Shown: piece after piece, positions 50,754-59,232 of the stretch
How the letters are laid out: the number at the start of each line of letters is the position of its first letter
Numbering within the stretch: the first letter of the stretch is position 1
Assembly (NCBI GenBank): GCA_039649115.1
Contig: JBBWZQ010000386.1
Span: forward strand, 1-64,000
Source of the DNA: DATEJJ01 sp039649115
GTDB taxonomy: Bacteria; Actinomycetota; Actinomycetes; Mycobacteriales; Micromonosporaceae
Direction of reading: 5' to 3'
Length of the DNA: 64,000 nt
Notes under the pieces: generated by a model
What the model saw: the letters and a program-made list of their open reading frames with translations, nothing else
Database searches by the model: none
What the model was told of the DNA's origin: nothing
Translations under genes and position numbers: made by a program

Positions 50754-53177
50754 ATGACCGCCTCGGTCCCAGGTGTGCCCAGGGCGCGCCGGAAGGCTGG
50801 CGGGTACGTGGGCAACGCGCACGGGGAACCGCCGGGCGAGGTGACCAGCTTTGTCGGCCGGGGGCACGAACTCGCATCGGTCCGGCAGCTGCTGTCGGCC
50901 GGGCGGTTGGTGACGCTCACCGGAGTCGGCGGCGTCGGTAAGACCCGGCTGGCGCACCGGACGGCGTGCCACCTGCGACGCGCCTTCCCGGACGGCGTGT
51001 GGTTCGTCGGCCTGGCCGAGTTGCCGCGGGTCGAGCCGCCCCTGCCCGAGGCGCCGGACGTGCACGCCGTGGCCCAGCTCGTCGCGGCCACGCTCCGGCT
51101 GCGGCAGCGGGCGCCGCAGTCGCCGGTGGACATGCTGTGCGGGTACCTCGCGCGGCGGTGCCTGCTGCTCGTGCTGGACGACTGCGAGCACCTGCTGGAC
51201 GCCTGCGCGGCGCTGGTCGGGACGCTGCTGCGCGCCTGCCCGGAGGTGCGCGTCCTGGCCACCAGCCGGGAGCCGCTGGCGATCGCCGGCGAGGCCATCA
51301 TGTCGGTACCGCCGCTGCCGGTCCCCGGTCGCGGCGCGCCGGCGAGCCTCACCGAGTTGCTGCGGTGCGAGTCGGTGGCCCTGTTCGCCGAGCGGGCCGC
51401 GGCCGCCGTACCCGGCTTCCAGGTGACCGCGGGCAACGCGGCGGCGGTGTCGGACATCTGCCGGCGGCTGGAGGGCCTGCCGCTGGCGATCGAACTGGCG
51501 GCGGCCCGGCTGCGGGTGCTGACCCCGCGGCAGATCGTGGACCGGCTGGCCGACCGGTTCGGCCTGCTCGCCGGCGGCTCCCGCGGCAACCCCGACCGGC
51601 AGCAGACGCTGCGGGCCTGCGTGGACTGGAGCTTCGGCATGTGCTCCGCCGCCGAGCGGCGGCTGTGGTCGCGCCTGTCGGTCTTCCCCGACGGCTTCGA
51701 CCTGGCGGCGGTGGAGGGCGTCTGCGCGGGCGGCGAGCTGGCCGTCGAGGACCTGTTGCACCTGACCGCCGCCCTGGTCGACAAGTCGATCCTGACCCGG
51801 GAGGACCACCGCGGGCCGGTCGCCCGGTACCGGATGCTGGTGACCATCCGCATCTACGGGCAGGACAGGCTGCGCGAGACCGGTGAGTACCTCGCGTTGC
51901 GGCGGCGGCACCGCGACTGGTACGCGGGGGTGGTGGCGCGGGCCCGGGCGGAGTGGATCAGCGACCGCCAGGCGTACTGGCTGGACCGGCTCAACCGCGA
52001 GCGCCCGGACCTGCGGGCGGTCATGGAGTTCTGCCTCACCGACCCGGCCGGGGCGCAGGCGGCGCTGCGCATCCTCGTGACGCTGCCGTCGCTGTTCTGG
52101 TGGGGCTCCGGCCTGTTCCGCGAGGGCCGGCGCTGGCTGGGCCGCGCGCTGGCGCAGACCGCGGCGCCCAGCGTGCTGCGGTCGCGGGCGGTGCTGCTGG
52201 CCAGCAGGCTGGCGGTCGCCCAGGGCGAGTACGAGATCTCGGTGCGGCTGCTCGGGGAGGGGGAGGAACTCGCCAGGCAGGTGGGTGCGGCCAACGAGCT
52301 CGCCTACGCAGCCTTCATCCGCGGGGTGACCGCGCTGATGCGCAACGACCTGCCCGTCGCGGTCGACACCCTGCAGCGGGCGCTGGTCATGGGGGCCGTG
52401 GCGCCGGAGCGCGAGCGGGACCAGGACCAGCGCCTGCACACGCTGTTCACGCTCGTGGCGGCCGCCGGGCTGGCCGGCGACAAGGAGCAGGCGGTCGCGT
52501 GCGCCGAGCAGGTGCTGGCCCTCACCGAGCCGCAGGGAGAGATCCTGCACCGGTCCAACACGCTGTGGGCGCGGGGGCTGGTCGCCTGGTTGCAGGGCGA
52601 CCTGCGGGACGCGGCCGCCTACGAGTTGGACGGCCTGCGGCTCAAGCAGTCCTGCGGGCTGGACGACGAGCTCGGCTCGGCGCTGTGCCTGGAGGTGCTG
52701 GCCTGGGTCGCCGCCAGCGGTGGCGAGCCCGGGCAGGCCGCGTCCCTCCTCGGCACCGCGGACGCGATGCTGACCGACGTCGGCATGCCCATCGGCGCGT
52801 TCCGGCACCTCGTGGACCATCACGACCGGTGCGAGCGGGAGACCCGGGCGGTCCTGGGCAATGCCGCGTTCGCGCGCGCCTTCCGCGGCGGCCGGAGCCT
52901 GTCCGTCGAGGAGGCGCTCGGCTACCTGCTCGGCGGGGACGAGCTGCCGCCGCCACCGGCACCCGCCGCCGGCCCGGCGCCGCTGACCCGGCGCGAGCGG
53001 CAGGTCGCCGAGCTGGTGGCACAGGGCATGACCAACCAGCAGATCGCCAAGAGGCTGGTCGTCTCCACGCGTACCGCGGAAAGCCATGTCGACAACATCC
53101 GGGCCAAGCTCGGCTTCGCCTCCCGTACCCAGATCGCCGCGTGGGCCGTCCGGCATGACCGGGATCGGACCGGCTGA
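50754..53177 (+). CDS. NB-ARC ATPase / LuxR-type transcriptional regulator
   Basis: An 807-residue regulator. From about residue 30: TSFVGRGHELASVRQLL, P-loop LTGVGGVGKTRLAHR, Walker B LLLVLDDCEHLL, ATSREPL and GLPLAIELAAARLR as in AfsR-like STAND ATPases. The middle is helical TPR-like repeats. The C-terminal LuxR HTH is complete: LTRRERQVAELVAQGMTNQQIAKRLVVSTRTAESHVDNIRAKLGF. Target genes are unknown; the divergent membrane protein is a candidate. ATG start. Confidence 0.92.
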   Translation: MTASVPGVPRARRKAGGYVGNAHGEPPGEVTSFVGRGHELASVRQLLSAGRLVTLTGVGGVGKTRLAHRTACHLRRAFPDGVWFVGLAELPRVEPPLPEAPDVHAVAQLVAATLRLRQRAPQSPVDMLCGYLARRCLLLVLDDCEHLLDACAALVGTLLRACPEVRVLATSREPLAIAGEAIMSVPPLPVPGRGAPASLTELLRCESVALFAERAAAAVPGFQVTAGNAAAVSDICRRLEGLPLAIELAAARLRVLTPRQIVDRLADRFGLLAGGSRGNPDRQQTLRACVDWSFGMCSAAERRLWSRLSVFPDGFDLAAVEGVCAGGELAVEDLLHLTAALVDKSILTREDHRGPVARYRMLVTIRIYGQDRLRETGEYLALRRRHRDWYAGVVARARAEWISDRQAYWLDRLNRERPDLRAVMEFCLTDPAGAQAALRILVTLPSLFWWGSGLFREGRRWLGRALAQTAAPSVLRSRAVLLASRLAVAQGEYEISVRLLGEGEELARQVGAANELAYAAFIRGVTALMRNDLPVAVDTLQRALVMGAVAPERERDQDQRLHTLFTLVAAAGLAGDKEQAVACAEQVLALTEPQGEILHRSNTLWARGLVAWLQGDLRDAAAYELDGLRLKQSCGLDDELGSALCLEVLAWVAASGGEPGQAASLLGTADAMLTDVGMPIGAFRHLVDHHDRCERETRAVLGNAAFARAFRGGRSLSVEEALGYLLGGDELPPPPAPAAGPAPLTRRERQVAELVAQGMTNQQIAKRLVVSTRTAESHVDNIRAKLGFASRTQIAAWAVRHDRDRTG

Positions 53178-53215
53178 CCGCGCCCGGGCGTACCCGATCC
53201 TCGACGTCGTGGAGG

Positions 53216-53251
53216 CCCCGGGCCGGATCCCATCCAAAACCAGGCCCGGGG
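53216..53251. terminator. Hairpin terminator between convergent genes
   Basis: 9-base arms CCCCGGGCC (53216-53224) and GGCCCGGGG (53243-53251) with an 18-base loop, between the LuxR regulator and the convergent substrate-binding protein gene. Confidence 0.65.
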
Positions 53252-53278
53252 TCCCTTACCCCCGAATGGTGCTCGAAT

Positions 53279-55036
53279 CTAACCCTGTACGCCGAGCGAC
53301 ACGAAGTCGACCATGCCGACCCATGCGGTGACATAGACGTTGGTCGTCTTCGGGTTGCGGTAGTTGAGTGCCTTGTCGAAGACGAAAGGCAGGTACGTGG
53401 CCGAATCCATGACCAGCTTGTCGATCTGCTTCCACAGCTGCGCGGCCTTCGCCGGGTCGGTGGCGGTGACCGCCTGGTCGATCAGCGAGTTGACCGCCGG
53501 ATCGTTCAGCTCGGCGGTGTTGTTGTTGCCGCCGTTCGGCTGGATCTTCCGCCCGTCCACGAGTACCTGCAGGAAACCGTCATTGGTCGGGTAGTCGGCG
53601 CCCCAACCCTCGACCATGAGGCCGTAACCCTTCCGTTTGACATTGGCCGGAGTGCCGATGGTGGTCGAGTAGTAGCTGGACGGGTCGGTCGCGTCGATGG
53701 TGGCGACGATGCCCACTTTGGCCAGTGACTGCTGCAGCGCATCCGCGACCTTCCTGCCCTTGGCCGTGCTCTGTGTCGCGATGACCGTCCGGAAGCCGTC
53801 GGGGTGCCCGCAGGCCCGCAGTGCGGCCTTCGCCTTGTCGAGGTCCGGCGTGCCGGCCGTGCCGGTGAACGGCTGCAGGCTGCGGTCGTAGCCGGTGAGG
53901 TTCGGCGGGATCAACGACGGCGCGATCGCTCCGCCGGCTGTCGGGCCGCCCCGTGCGGTCTGCAGCGCCACCTTGTCGGCCGCGTACTGCACGGCCTTGC
54001 GGCATTCGAGGTTGTCCATCGGCGCAACCGTGGTGGCGAGGCTGACGAACCGGGTGAACCCGGTGTTCGGGTTGTCGGCGTGCGCCTTCAACTCCGGGTT
54101 CGTGAGGATCTTGGTCTGGGTCGTCGGCTGCACCCCCACCTGGTTGACGTTGATGTGGACGGTACCGTCCAGCAGCTCGTTGTCGATCTCCTCGTCGCTG
54201 CTGATGACGGTCAGGTTGATCTCGTCAGGCAGGGCGTTGCGGACCTTGTCGGTGGACGGGTCCCAGTTCGGGTTGCGGTCCAGCACGAGACTCTTGCCCG
54301 GCTGGTAGTTCTTGAACTTGTACGGTCCGGAGGACACCGGGTGGCCGGTGTACTTCGAGCCGGTGTCCCGGGCCCGCGGCACCGGAGCGGCGCCGCCCAT
54401 GGCCAGCTTGTACGGGAAGCTCGCGTCGAGGTTGGCGAGCGTGAAGACGATGGTGCTGTTGTCCGGCGTCTGTACCGACTTGAGGCCCAGCTTCTCCGGA
54501 TCCTTGTCCGCGTACGGGCCCTTGTAGTGCTGCCCCTCGTCGAGCGCCGCGATCAGGTAGGTCGGGCCGCCGGGTACCACCGCCTGGGCGAAGACCCGCT
54601 CGATGCCGTACTTGATGTCCTTGGACGTGATGGGCGTGCCGTCCTCGAACTTGATGCCGCTCTTCAGCTTGTATGTGTACGTCTTGCGGTCCGCACTGAC
54701 GTCCTGGCTCTGCGCCAGGTCATTGACGAGCTTCAGGGAGCCCGCACCCGGCTCCGGCGCTGCGGTGACGAGTGTCCGCAGGTAGTAACGAGAAAAGTTG
54801 AACATCCACGCGTAGTAGAACCGGGCGCCGTCGTACGAGTCGGCGTCCGCGGTGGTGACCAGTTTGAGCACCCCGCCCTTGTGCGTCGAGGGGTTGACGA
54901 CGCCGGTGATGGCGGCGTTGAAAGCGGCACCACCGGGACTGTTGCCGGCCGCCGGTGTGCCGCCACCCGAACAGGCGGCGAGTATGAGAGTGAGCGTGGC
55001 CGAACCGGCGACCAGCGCTGCAGTCTTCCGTTTCAC
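53279..55036 (-). CDS. ABC transporter family 5 substrate-binding lipoprotein (peptide/sugar type)
   Basis: A 585-residue lipoprotein: signal MKRKTAALVAGSATLTLILA with lipobox LAACSGG. SBP_bac_5 features are YTYKLKSGIKFEDGTPITSKDIKYGIERV and GPYKFKNYQPGKSLVLDRNPNWDPSTDKV, with YNLMVEGWGADYP-like LMVEGWGADYPTNDGFL near the end. It binds peptides or oligosaccharides for a DppBCDF-like importer, but no permease or ATPase genes are nearby, so it is an orphan receptor. GTG with AGAGGAAC upstream. Confidence 0.9.
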   Translation of the reverse strand: MKRKTAALVAGSATLTLILAACSGGGTPAAGNSPGGAAFNAAITGVVNPSTHKGGVLKLVTTADADSYDGARFYYAWMFNFSRYYLRTLVTAAPEPGAGSLKLVNDLAQSQDVSADRKTYTYKLKSGIKFEDGTPITSKDIKYGIERVFAQAVVPGGPTYLIAALDEGQHYKGPYADKDPEKLGLKSVQTPDNSTIVFTLANLDASFPYKLAMGGAAPVPRARDTGSKYTGHPVSSGPYKFKNYQPGKSLVLDRNPNWDPSTDKVRNALPDEINLTVISSDEEIDNELLDGTVHINVNQVGVQPTTQTKILTNPELKAHADNPNTGFTRFVSLATTVAPMDNLECRKAVQYAADKVALQTARGGPTAGGAIAPSLIPPNLTGYDRSLQPFTGTAGTPDLDKAKAALRACGHPDGFRTVIATQSTAKGRKVADALQQSLAKVGIVATIDATDPSSYYSTTIGTPANVKRKGYGLMVEGWGADYPTNDGFLQVLVDGRKIQPNGGNNNTAELNDPAVNSLIDQAVTATDPAKAAQLWKQIDKLVMDSATYLPFVFDKALNYRNPKTTNVYVTAWVGMVDFVSLGVQG

Positions 55037-55180
55037 AGGCAGTTCCTCTCACTGTCAAGAAGCAGCACGGGGCCAGTGGTGCATCGCTGGTTGCGATGAC
55101 CACAGGAACGGTCCGTGAATTACCCTCCACCTCTAACGGACTGCTGAGGCGCCCAGCCGGTTGCGCCGGTTACACGGACA

Positions 55181-55212
55181 GGCTCCGTACCGGATCCATC
55201 CGGTCCGGAGCC
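55181..55212 (-). terminator. Hairpin terminator after SGNH hydrolase gene
   Basis: GGCTCCG-T-ACCGGA (55181-55194) pairs with TCCGGT-C-CGGAGCC (55199-55212), one mismatch and a four-base loop. Located 38 bases past the SGNH stop. Confidence 0.7.
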
Positions 55213-55249
55213 GCCGCGCGGGAGTTTTATCTGTGCCGACAGCGTGGCG

Positions 55250-56566
55250 TCAGGTGAACAGCCGGGCCGGTACCGCGTCGGCCATCACCTGGTAGCCCGC
55301 GGGGTTCAGGTGCAGGTGGTCACCGACGTCGAGCGCCGTCAGCAGCTGCCGCGGGTTCTGCGGATCGCGCGTGACCCGGTCGAAGTCGATGACGGCGTCG
55401 AATCCGCCGCTGGTGCGGATCCACTCGTTGACGGTCTGCCGGGCCGACTCGCGCAGTCCGGCGGCGTCGTCGTACCCGGTGTTGCCACCGAACGGCGTCA
55501 GCGTGGCGCCGTACACGCGGATGCCCTGCGCGTGGGCGCGAACGACGATCTGGTCGTACGCCGCGATCAGGTCGTCCGCGACCTGCTTCTGCGCGGCGTC
55601 GGTGGCCGCGGCCGTGCCGATGTCGTTCACGCCTTCGAAGACGATCAGCCAGCTGACGCCGCTCTGCGCGAGCACGTCCCGGTCCAGCCGCGCCAGGGCG
55701 TTGGGTCCGAGACCGTCGTTCAGCACCCGGTTGCCGCCGGCCGCCTGGTTGAGGATCGCGATGCCGGCCGTGCTCCGGCTGGCCTGCAGCCGGGCGAGCA
55801 GCCGGTCGGGCCAGCGGTCGTTCAGGTTCGTGGTGGAGCCGCGGCCGTCGGTCAGCGAGTCACCGAGCATGACCGCCGCCGCCGTGCTGCCCCTGGACCA
55901 CACCTCGACGCCGCTGAGGAAGTACCAGTGGTTGGTCGTGGTCGCCGCCGGCAGGTCCGCGTCCTGCACGTGGTCTCCGGCCACCAGGTAGGACGTGGTG
56001 CGCGAACCGGGATGCGAGGTGATGTTGTTGGATGCCTGGCCCTCGGCGAGGTAGCTGGTCACGGTGACGTTGGACTGCGGCGCGAGGGGGAAGGTCAGCG
56101 GGTCGGACACGACCTGCGCGCCGACCCGGATGTCCACAGAGGAATGACCGTGGAAGGTCACCGGGTGGGATGTGCCGGCCCGGATGGCGCTGACCCCCGC
56201 CTGACCGTCGACCGGGAGGGCCACCGAGACCGAGGTGATGGGCAGCGGCGCGCCGCCGAACGCGTTGGAGAAGCGCAGCCGGACGTGCTGCCCGCCGACC
56301 GAGGTGTGGAGGGTCTGCCGCAGGGTGCTGTTCGCCAGGACGAGACCGTCCTGTGTGAACGGTGCCGGTGGCATGTTGCCGGGTTCGGTGAGTTGGGGCA
56401 TGGACACCCACGTGTTCACCCAGTGCCCGGCCGTCCTCGTCGCGACCGGGTCACCGGCGGCGACTTCCGTGCTGCCGGTCGCCCGGACCGCGATCGGGGT
56501 CACGACGGCCGCGGCGGCGAGGGCTGCCGCGGCGACCCTACCGATGATCGACCAGGTCCGGTTCAT
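55250..56566 (-). CDS. Secreted SGNH/GDSL hydrolase
   Basis: A 438-residue exported esterase-type protein. Signal peptide to about residue 30. The N-terminal beta domain (HWVNTWVSMPQLTEP, LRQTLHTSVGGQHVRLRFSN) precedes the SGNH core: block I VMLGDSLTDGRGS (nucleophile Ser), Gly in AAGGNRVLNDG, Asn in VFEGVNDIG and the Asp/His pair in DVGDHLHLNPAGY. Probably a carbohydrate or lipid esterase. ATG with GGGGAGGCGG upstream. Confidence 0.9.
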   Translation of the reverse strand: MNRTWSIIGRVAAAALAAAAVVTPIAVRATGSTEVAAGDPVATRTAGHWVNTWVSMPQLTEPGNMPPAPFTQDGLVLANSTLRQTLHTSVGGQHVRLRFSNAFGGAPLPITSVSVALPVDGQAGVSAIRAGTSHPVTFHGHSSVDIRVGAQVVSDPLTFPLAPQSNVTVTSYLAEGQASNNITSHPGSRTTSYLVAGDHVQDADLPAATTTNHWYFLSGVEVWSRGSTAAAVMLGDSLTDGRGSTTNLNDRWPDRLLARLQASRSTAGIAILNQAAGGNRVLNDGLGPNALARLDRDVLAQSGVSWLIVFEGVNDIGTAAATDAAQKQVADDLIAAYDQIVVRAHAQGIRVYGATLTPFGGNTGYDDAAGLRESARQTVNEWIRTSGGFDAVIDFDRVTRDPQNPRQLLTALDVGDHLHLNPAGYQVMADAVPARLFT

Positions 56567-56673
56567 GGATGACCGCCTCCCCTTGCGCCCGGCCGTTTCG
56601 GCCGAAAACTTCCAGGACTAGGCCGCAAACTTACGGGGGGACGTTGATGCCCGTCAACCCCTGCGCACACAGA

Positions 56674-56717
56674 CGCAGGCCCTGACCTGCCGAAACTTTC
56701 GGCGGCCAGGGCCTGCG
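56674..56717 (-). terminator. Long hairpin terminator after alpha/beta hydrolase gene
   Basis: 11-base outer arms CGCAGGCCCTG (56674-56684) and CAGGGCCTGCG (56707-56717), with inner arms CCGAAA/TTTCGG (56690-56702). It lies just after the minus-strand hydrolase stop. Confidence 0.8.
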
Positions 56718-56731
56718 GGTGGCGGTGGCGG

Positions 56732-57574
56732 TTACGCGAAGCGCCGGATGAACGCCGCGGCCGTCTCGGCGACCTCGCGCCAGCCGTGGTCGATGGTCAG
56801 CGCGTGGCCGCGTCCGGGGATCTCCACGAACTCGGTGACGCCGGGGTTGTGCTGCTGCCGGTGGTACGCGGCCGCCGAGATGGCGCGCGGCACGGTGTTG
56901 TCCTTCTCGCCGGAGACGATCAGCAGCGGGCCGCGGTCCGGGTTCTCGGTGTCCACCTTCGCCTCGGTCCACGGGTTGAGGTTCGCGGTGGCGGCCTGGA
57001 ACAGCGGCGCACCGGACGCGGGTACGGCGAACGTGTCGTACAGCGACCGGGCCTCGTCCTCCGGTACGGCGTTGGCGAAGGCGTACCGGAACTGCTCGTA
57101 GGTCAGCGGGACGGCCCGGTGCCGGTTGGCCGGGTTGCCGAGCACGGGCAGCGAGGAGCGCAGCGACGAGATCGGCAGCGGGAGCACGCCACGGAACGGT
57201 GCGCCGTCGATGGCGACCGTGGCCGCGGACAGGCCACGCCCGGCGATGATCTGCGCGAGCAGCCCGCCGAAGGAGTGCCCGATCACCGCCGGCTTGCGGT
57301 CCAGCTTCTCGATGACGGCCGCGTAGTGGTCCGCGACCTGCCCGACCGTCTTGTTCGCGAATACCTCGGGGTGGGCCTTGGCCTCCTCGACCGTCTCCGG
57401 GTCGTCCGGCCAGCCCGGGGTCAGCGGCGCGTAGCCGGCCTCGGCGAACAGCTCCGCCCAGCGGTCCCAGCTGCTCGGCAGCAGCCAAAGGCCGTGGATG
57501 AACACGACTGGGGTACGGCCGCTGGCGTTCACGCGGTCGACGTCCTCCGTGGTGCCGGGCGTGGTCTCGGACAT
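56732..57574 (-). CDS. Alpha/beta-fold hydrolase
   Basis: 280 residues, cytosolic. TPVVFIHGLWLLPSSWDRW (oxyanion region), nucleophile elbow AVIGHSFGGLLAQ (Ser), acid near LLIVSGEKDNTVP and His in PGRGHALTIDHGW give a full triad. Substrate not inferable. ATG set by GAAGGAGGACCC; divergent from ppk2. Confidence 0.88.
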   Translation of the reverse strand: MSETTPGTTEDVDRVNASGRTPVVFIHGLWLLPSSWDRWAELFAEAGYAPLTPGWPDDPETVEEAKAHPEVFANKTVGQVADHYAAVIEKLDRKPAVIGHSFGGLLAQIIAGRGLSAATVAIDGAPFRGVLPLPISSLRSSLPVLGNPANRHRAVPLTYEQFRYAFANAVPEDEARSLYDTFAVPASGAPLFQAATANLNPWTEAKVDTENPDRGPLLIVSGEKDNTVPRAISAAAYHRQQHNPGVTEFVEIPGRGHALTIDHGWREVAETAAAFIRRFA

Positions 57575-57747
57575 GGGTCCTCCTTCGCTCCGGCCGGACC
57601 GATGCCTCCGGCCGCGTGCACAGGCTAGCCCCACCAGGGGGTGCTGTCGTCATCCCGCCGGCGACAACCGTCGAGACGATGACCGCCGATGCTCGTCGAG
57701 CGTGGTCGGCAGGGCGTGACATAGCCTGGGGCCATGGCGGGTGCGCG

Positions 57748-58674
57748 ATGACTGGTACCGATCGGCCCAGCGCGTCGCTGCTGCAGCGGCTGGGTGACTA
57801 CCAGGTGCTGGATGACGACGACGACGATCCCGTGCTGCTCACCCGGGACGGCCAGGCGGTCGACACCTGGCGGGAGGGGTACCCGTACCAGGAGCGGCTG
57901 GGCCGGGACGAGTACGAGCGGGAGAAGCGCCTGCTGCAGATCGAGTTGCTGAAGCTGCAGAACTGGGTCAAGGCCAGCGGCGAGCGGTTGGTGGTGCTCT
58001 TCGAGGGGCGGGACGCGGCGGGCAAGGGTGGCACCATCAAGCGGTTCATGGAGCATCTGAACCCGCGCGGCGCGCAGGTGGTGGCGCTGGAGAAGCCGTC
58101 CGAGCGGGAGTCGACGCAGTGGTATTTCCAGCGGTATGTGGAGCATCTGCCGGCCGCGGGGGAGATGGTGTTGTTCGACCGGTCCTGGTACAACCGGGCC
58201 GGCGTGGAGCGGGTGATGGGGTACTGCACCCGTGCGGAGTATCTGGAGTTCATGCGGCAGGCGCCGGAGCTGGAGCGGATGCTGGTGCGCTCGGGCATCC
58301 GGCTGGTGAAGTTCTGGTTCTCGGTGTCGCGGCGGGAGCAGCAGACCCGGTTCGTGATCCGGCAGGTGGATCCGGTGCGGCAGTGGAAGCTGTCGCCGAC
58401 GGATCTGGCGTCGCTGGACCGGTGGGACGACTACACGGAGGCGAAGGAGGCGATGTTCTTCTACACGGACACCGCGGACGCGCCGTGGACGGTCATCAAG
58501 AGCAATGACAAGAAGCGGGCGCGGATCCAGGCGATGCGGTACGTGTTGGGCCAGTTCGGGTACGACAACAAGGACGCCGAGGTGGTCGGCGTGGCGGACC
58601 CGGTGCTGGTCGGTCGCGCGACCGAGCTGTTCGAGGACGACGAGCGGCCCACCCGCCAGTTCCCGCAGCTCTGA
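57748..58674 (+). CDS. ppk2: Polyphosphate kinase 2
   Basis: 308 residues, cytosolic. Transfers phosphate between polyphosphate and nucleoside diphosphates. P-loop EGRDAAGKGGTIKRF, Walker B-like VLFDRSWYNRAGVERVMGY, the lid KFWFSVSRREQQTRF, and RWDDYTEAKEAMFFYTDT are class I PPK2 hallmarks. The acidic run DDDDDD near residue 23 is unusual but lies outside the core. ATG 57748 has a weak ribosome site. Confidence 0.94.
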   Translation: MTGTDRPSASLLQRLGDYQVLDDDDDDPVLLTRDGQAVDTWREGYPYQERLGRDEYEREKRLLQIELLKLQNWVKASGERLVVLFEGRDAAGKGGTIKRFMEHLNPRGAQVVALEKPSERESTQWYFQRYVEHLPAAGEMVLFDRSWYNRAGVERVMGYCTRAEYLEFMRQAPELERMLVRSGIRLVKFWFSVSRREQQTRFVIRQVDPVRQWKLSPTDLASLDRWDDYTEAKEAMFFYTDTADAPWTVIKSNDKKRARIQAMRYVLGQFGYDNKDAEVVGVADPVLVGRATELFEDDERPTRQFPQL

Positions 58675-58778
58675 CGCGTCCGGCCTGGCGAACTCCGGGT
58701 AGCACCGCGTACCGCGGCGGTGCGATCGCGGAACCTCCGGCCGGCGACGCCGATCGATGCCGGTGGCGCCGGTCGACG

Positions 58779-59090
58779 CTAGGCGGTCGCCGTGATGGAC
58801 AGGCCGTGGCCGGCCAGCTCCGCGGTCACCGCGGCGTTGGGTCGGCGGACGTCGAGGGCCATGTGCAGGTCCAGCGCGCTGTCCTGGACCGCGAGCAGCG
58901 CGCCGATCGCCGTCGCGTCCAGCACGGTGGCCCTGGTCAGGTCCACGACGACCCGGCGGGCTCGGCGCCGCATGATCGCCTCGACGAGGGCCTGGCGCAG
59001 GCGGTACGTGTCGGTTTCGCCGATGTCACCACACAGCACGATGACCGTGGTGTGCGGGTAGATCCGGGTGGTGACGGCGGCAGCGGTCAC
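58779..59090 (-). CDS. STAS-domain (anti-sigma-factor-antagonist-like) protein
   Basis: A 103-residue single STAS domain: TTVIVLCGDIGETDTYRLRQAL, VVVDLTRATVLDATAIGALLAVQD, then a C-terminal helix. The usual phosphorylatable Ser in the D-S-S/T-G loop is replaced by Asp-Ala-Thr, so Thr would be the phosphosite if any. No partner kinase or sigma gene is adjacent. ATG/GTG start just after a short intergenic gap. Confidence 0.82.
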   Translation of the reverse strand: MTAAAVTTRIYPHTTVIVLCGDIGETDTYRLRQALVEAIMRRRARRVVVDLTRATVLDATAIGALLAVQDSALDLHMALDVRRPNAAVTAELAGHGLSITATA

Positions 59091-59232
59091 GATCGCCTCC
59101 GGGGGCGGGCGAGTGATCCTTACAGCCTAGAGAACCCGCCGGGTGGCGGGCGAGGGGCTGCGGGTCGCGGAAGGGTCACACCCCACCGAGATGAGGGTGC
59201 CGCCGCCCTCCGTTCGGGGGAGGAGGCACTGG

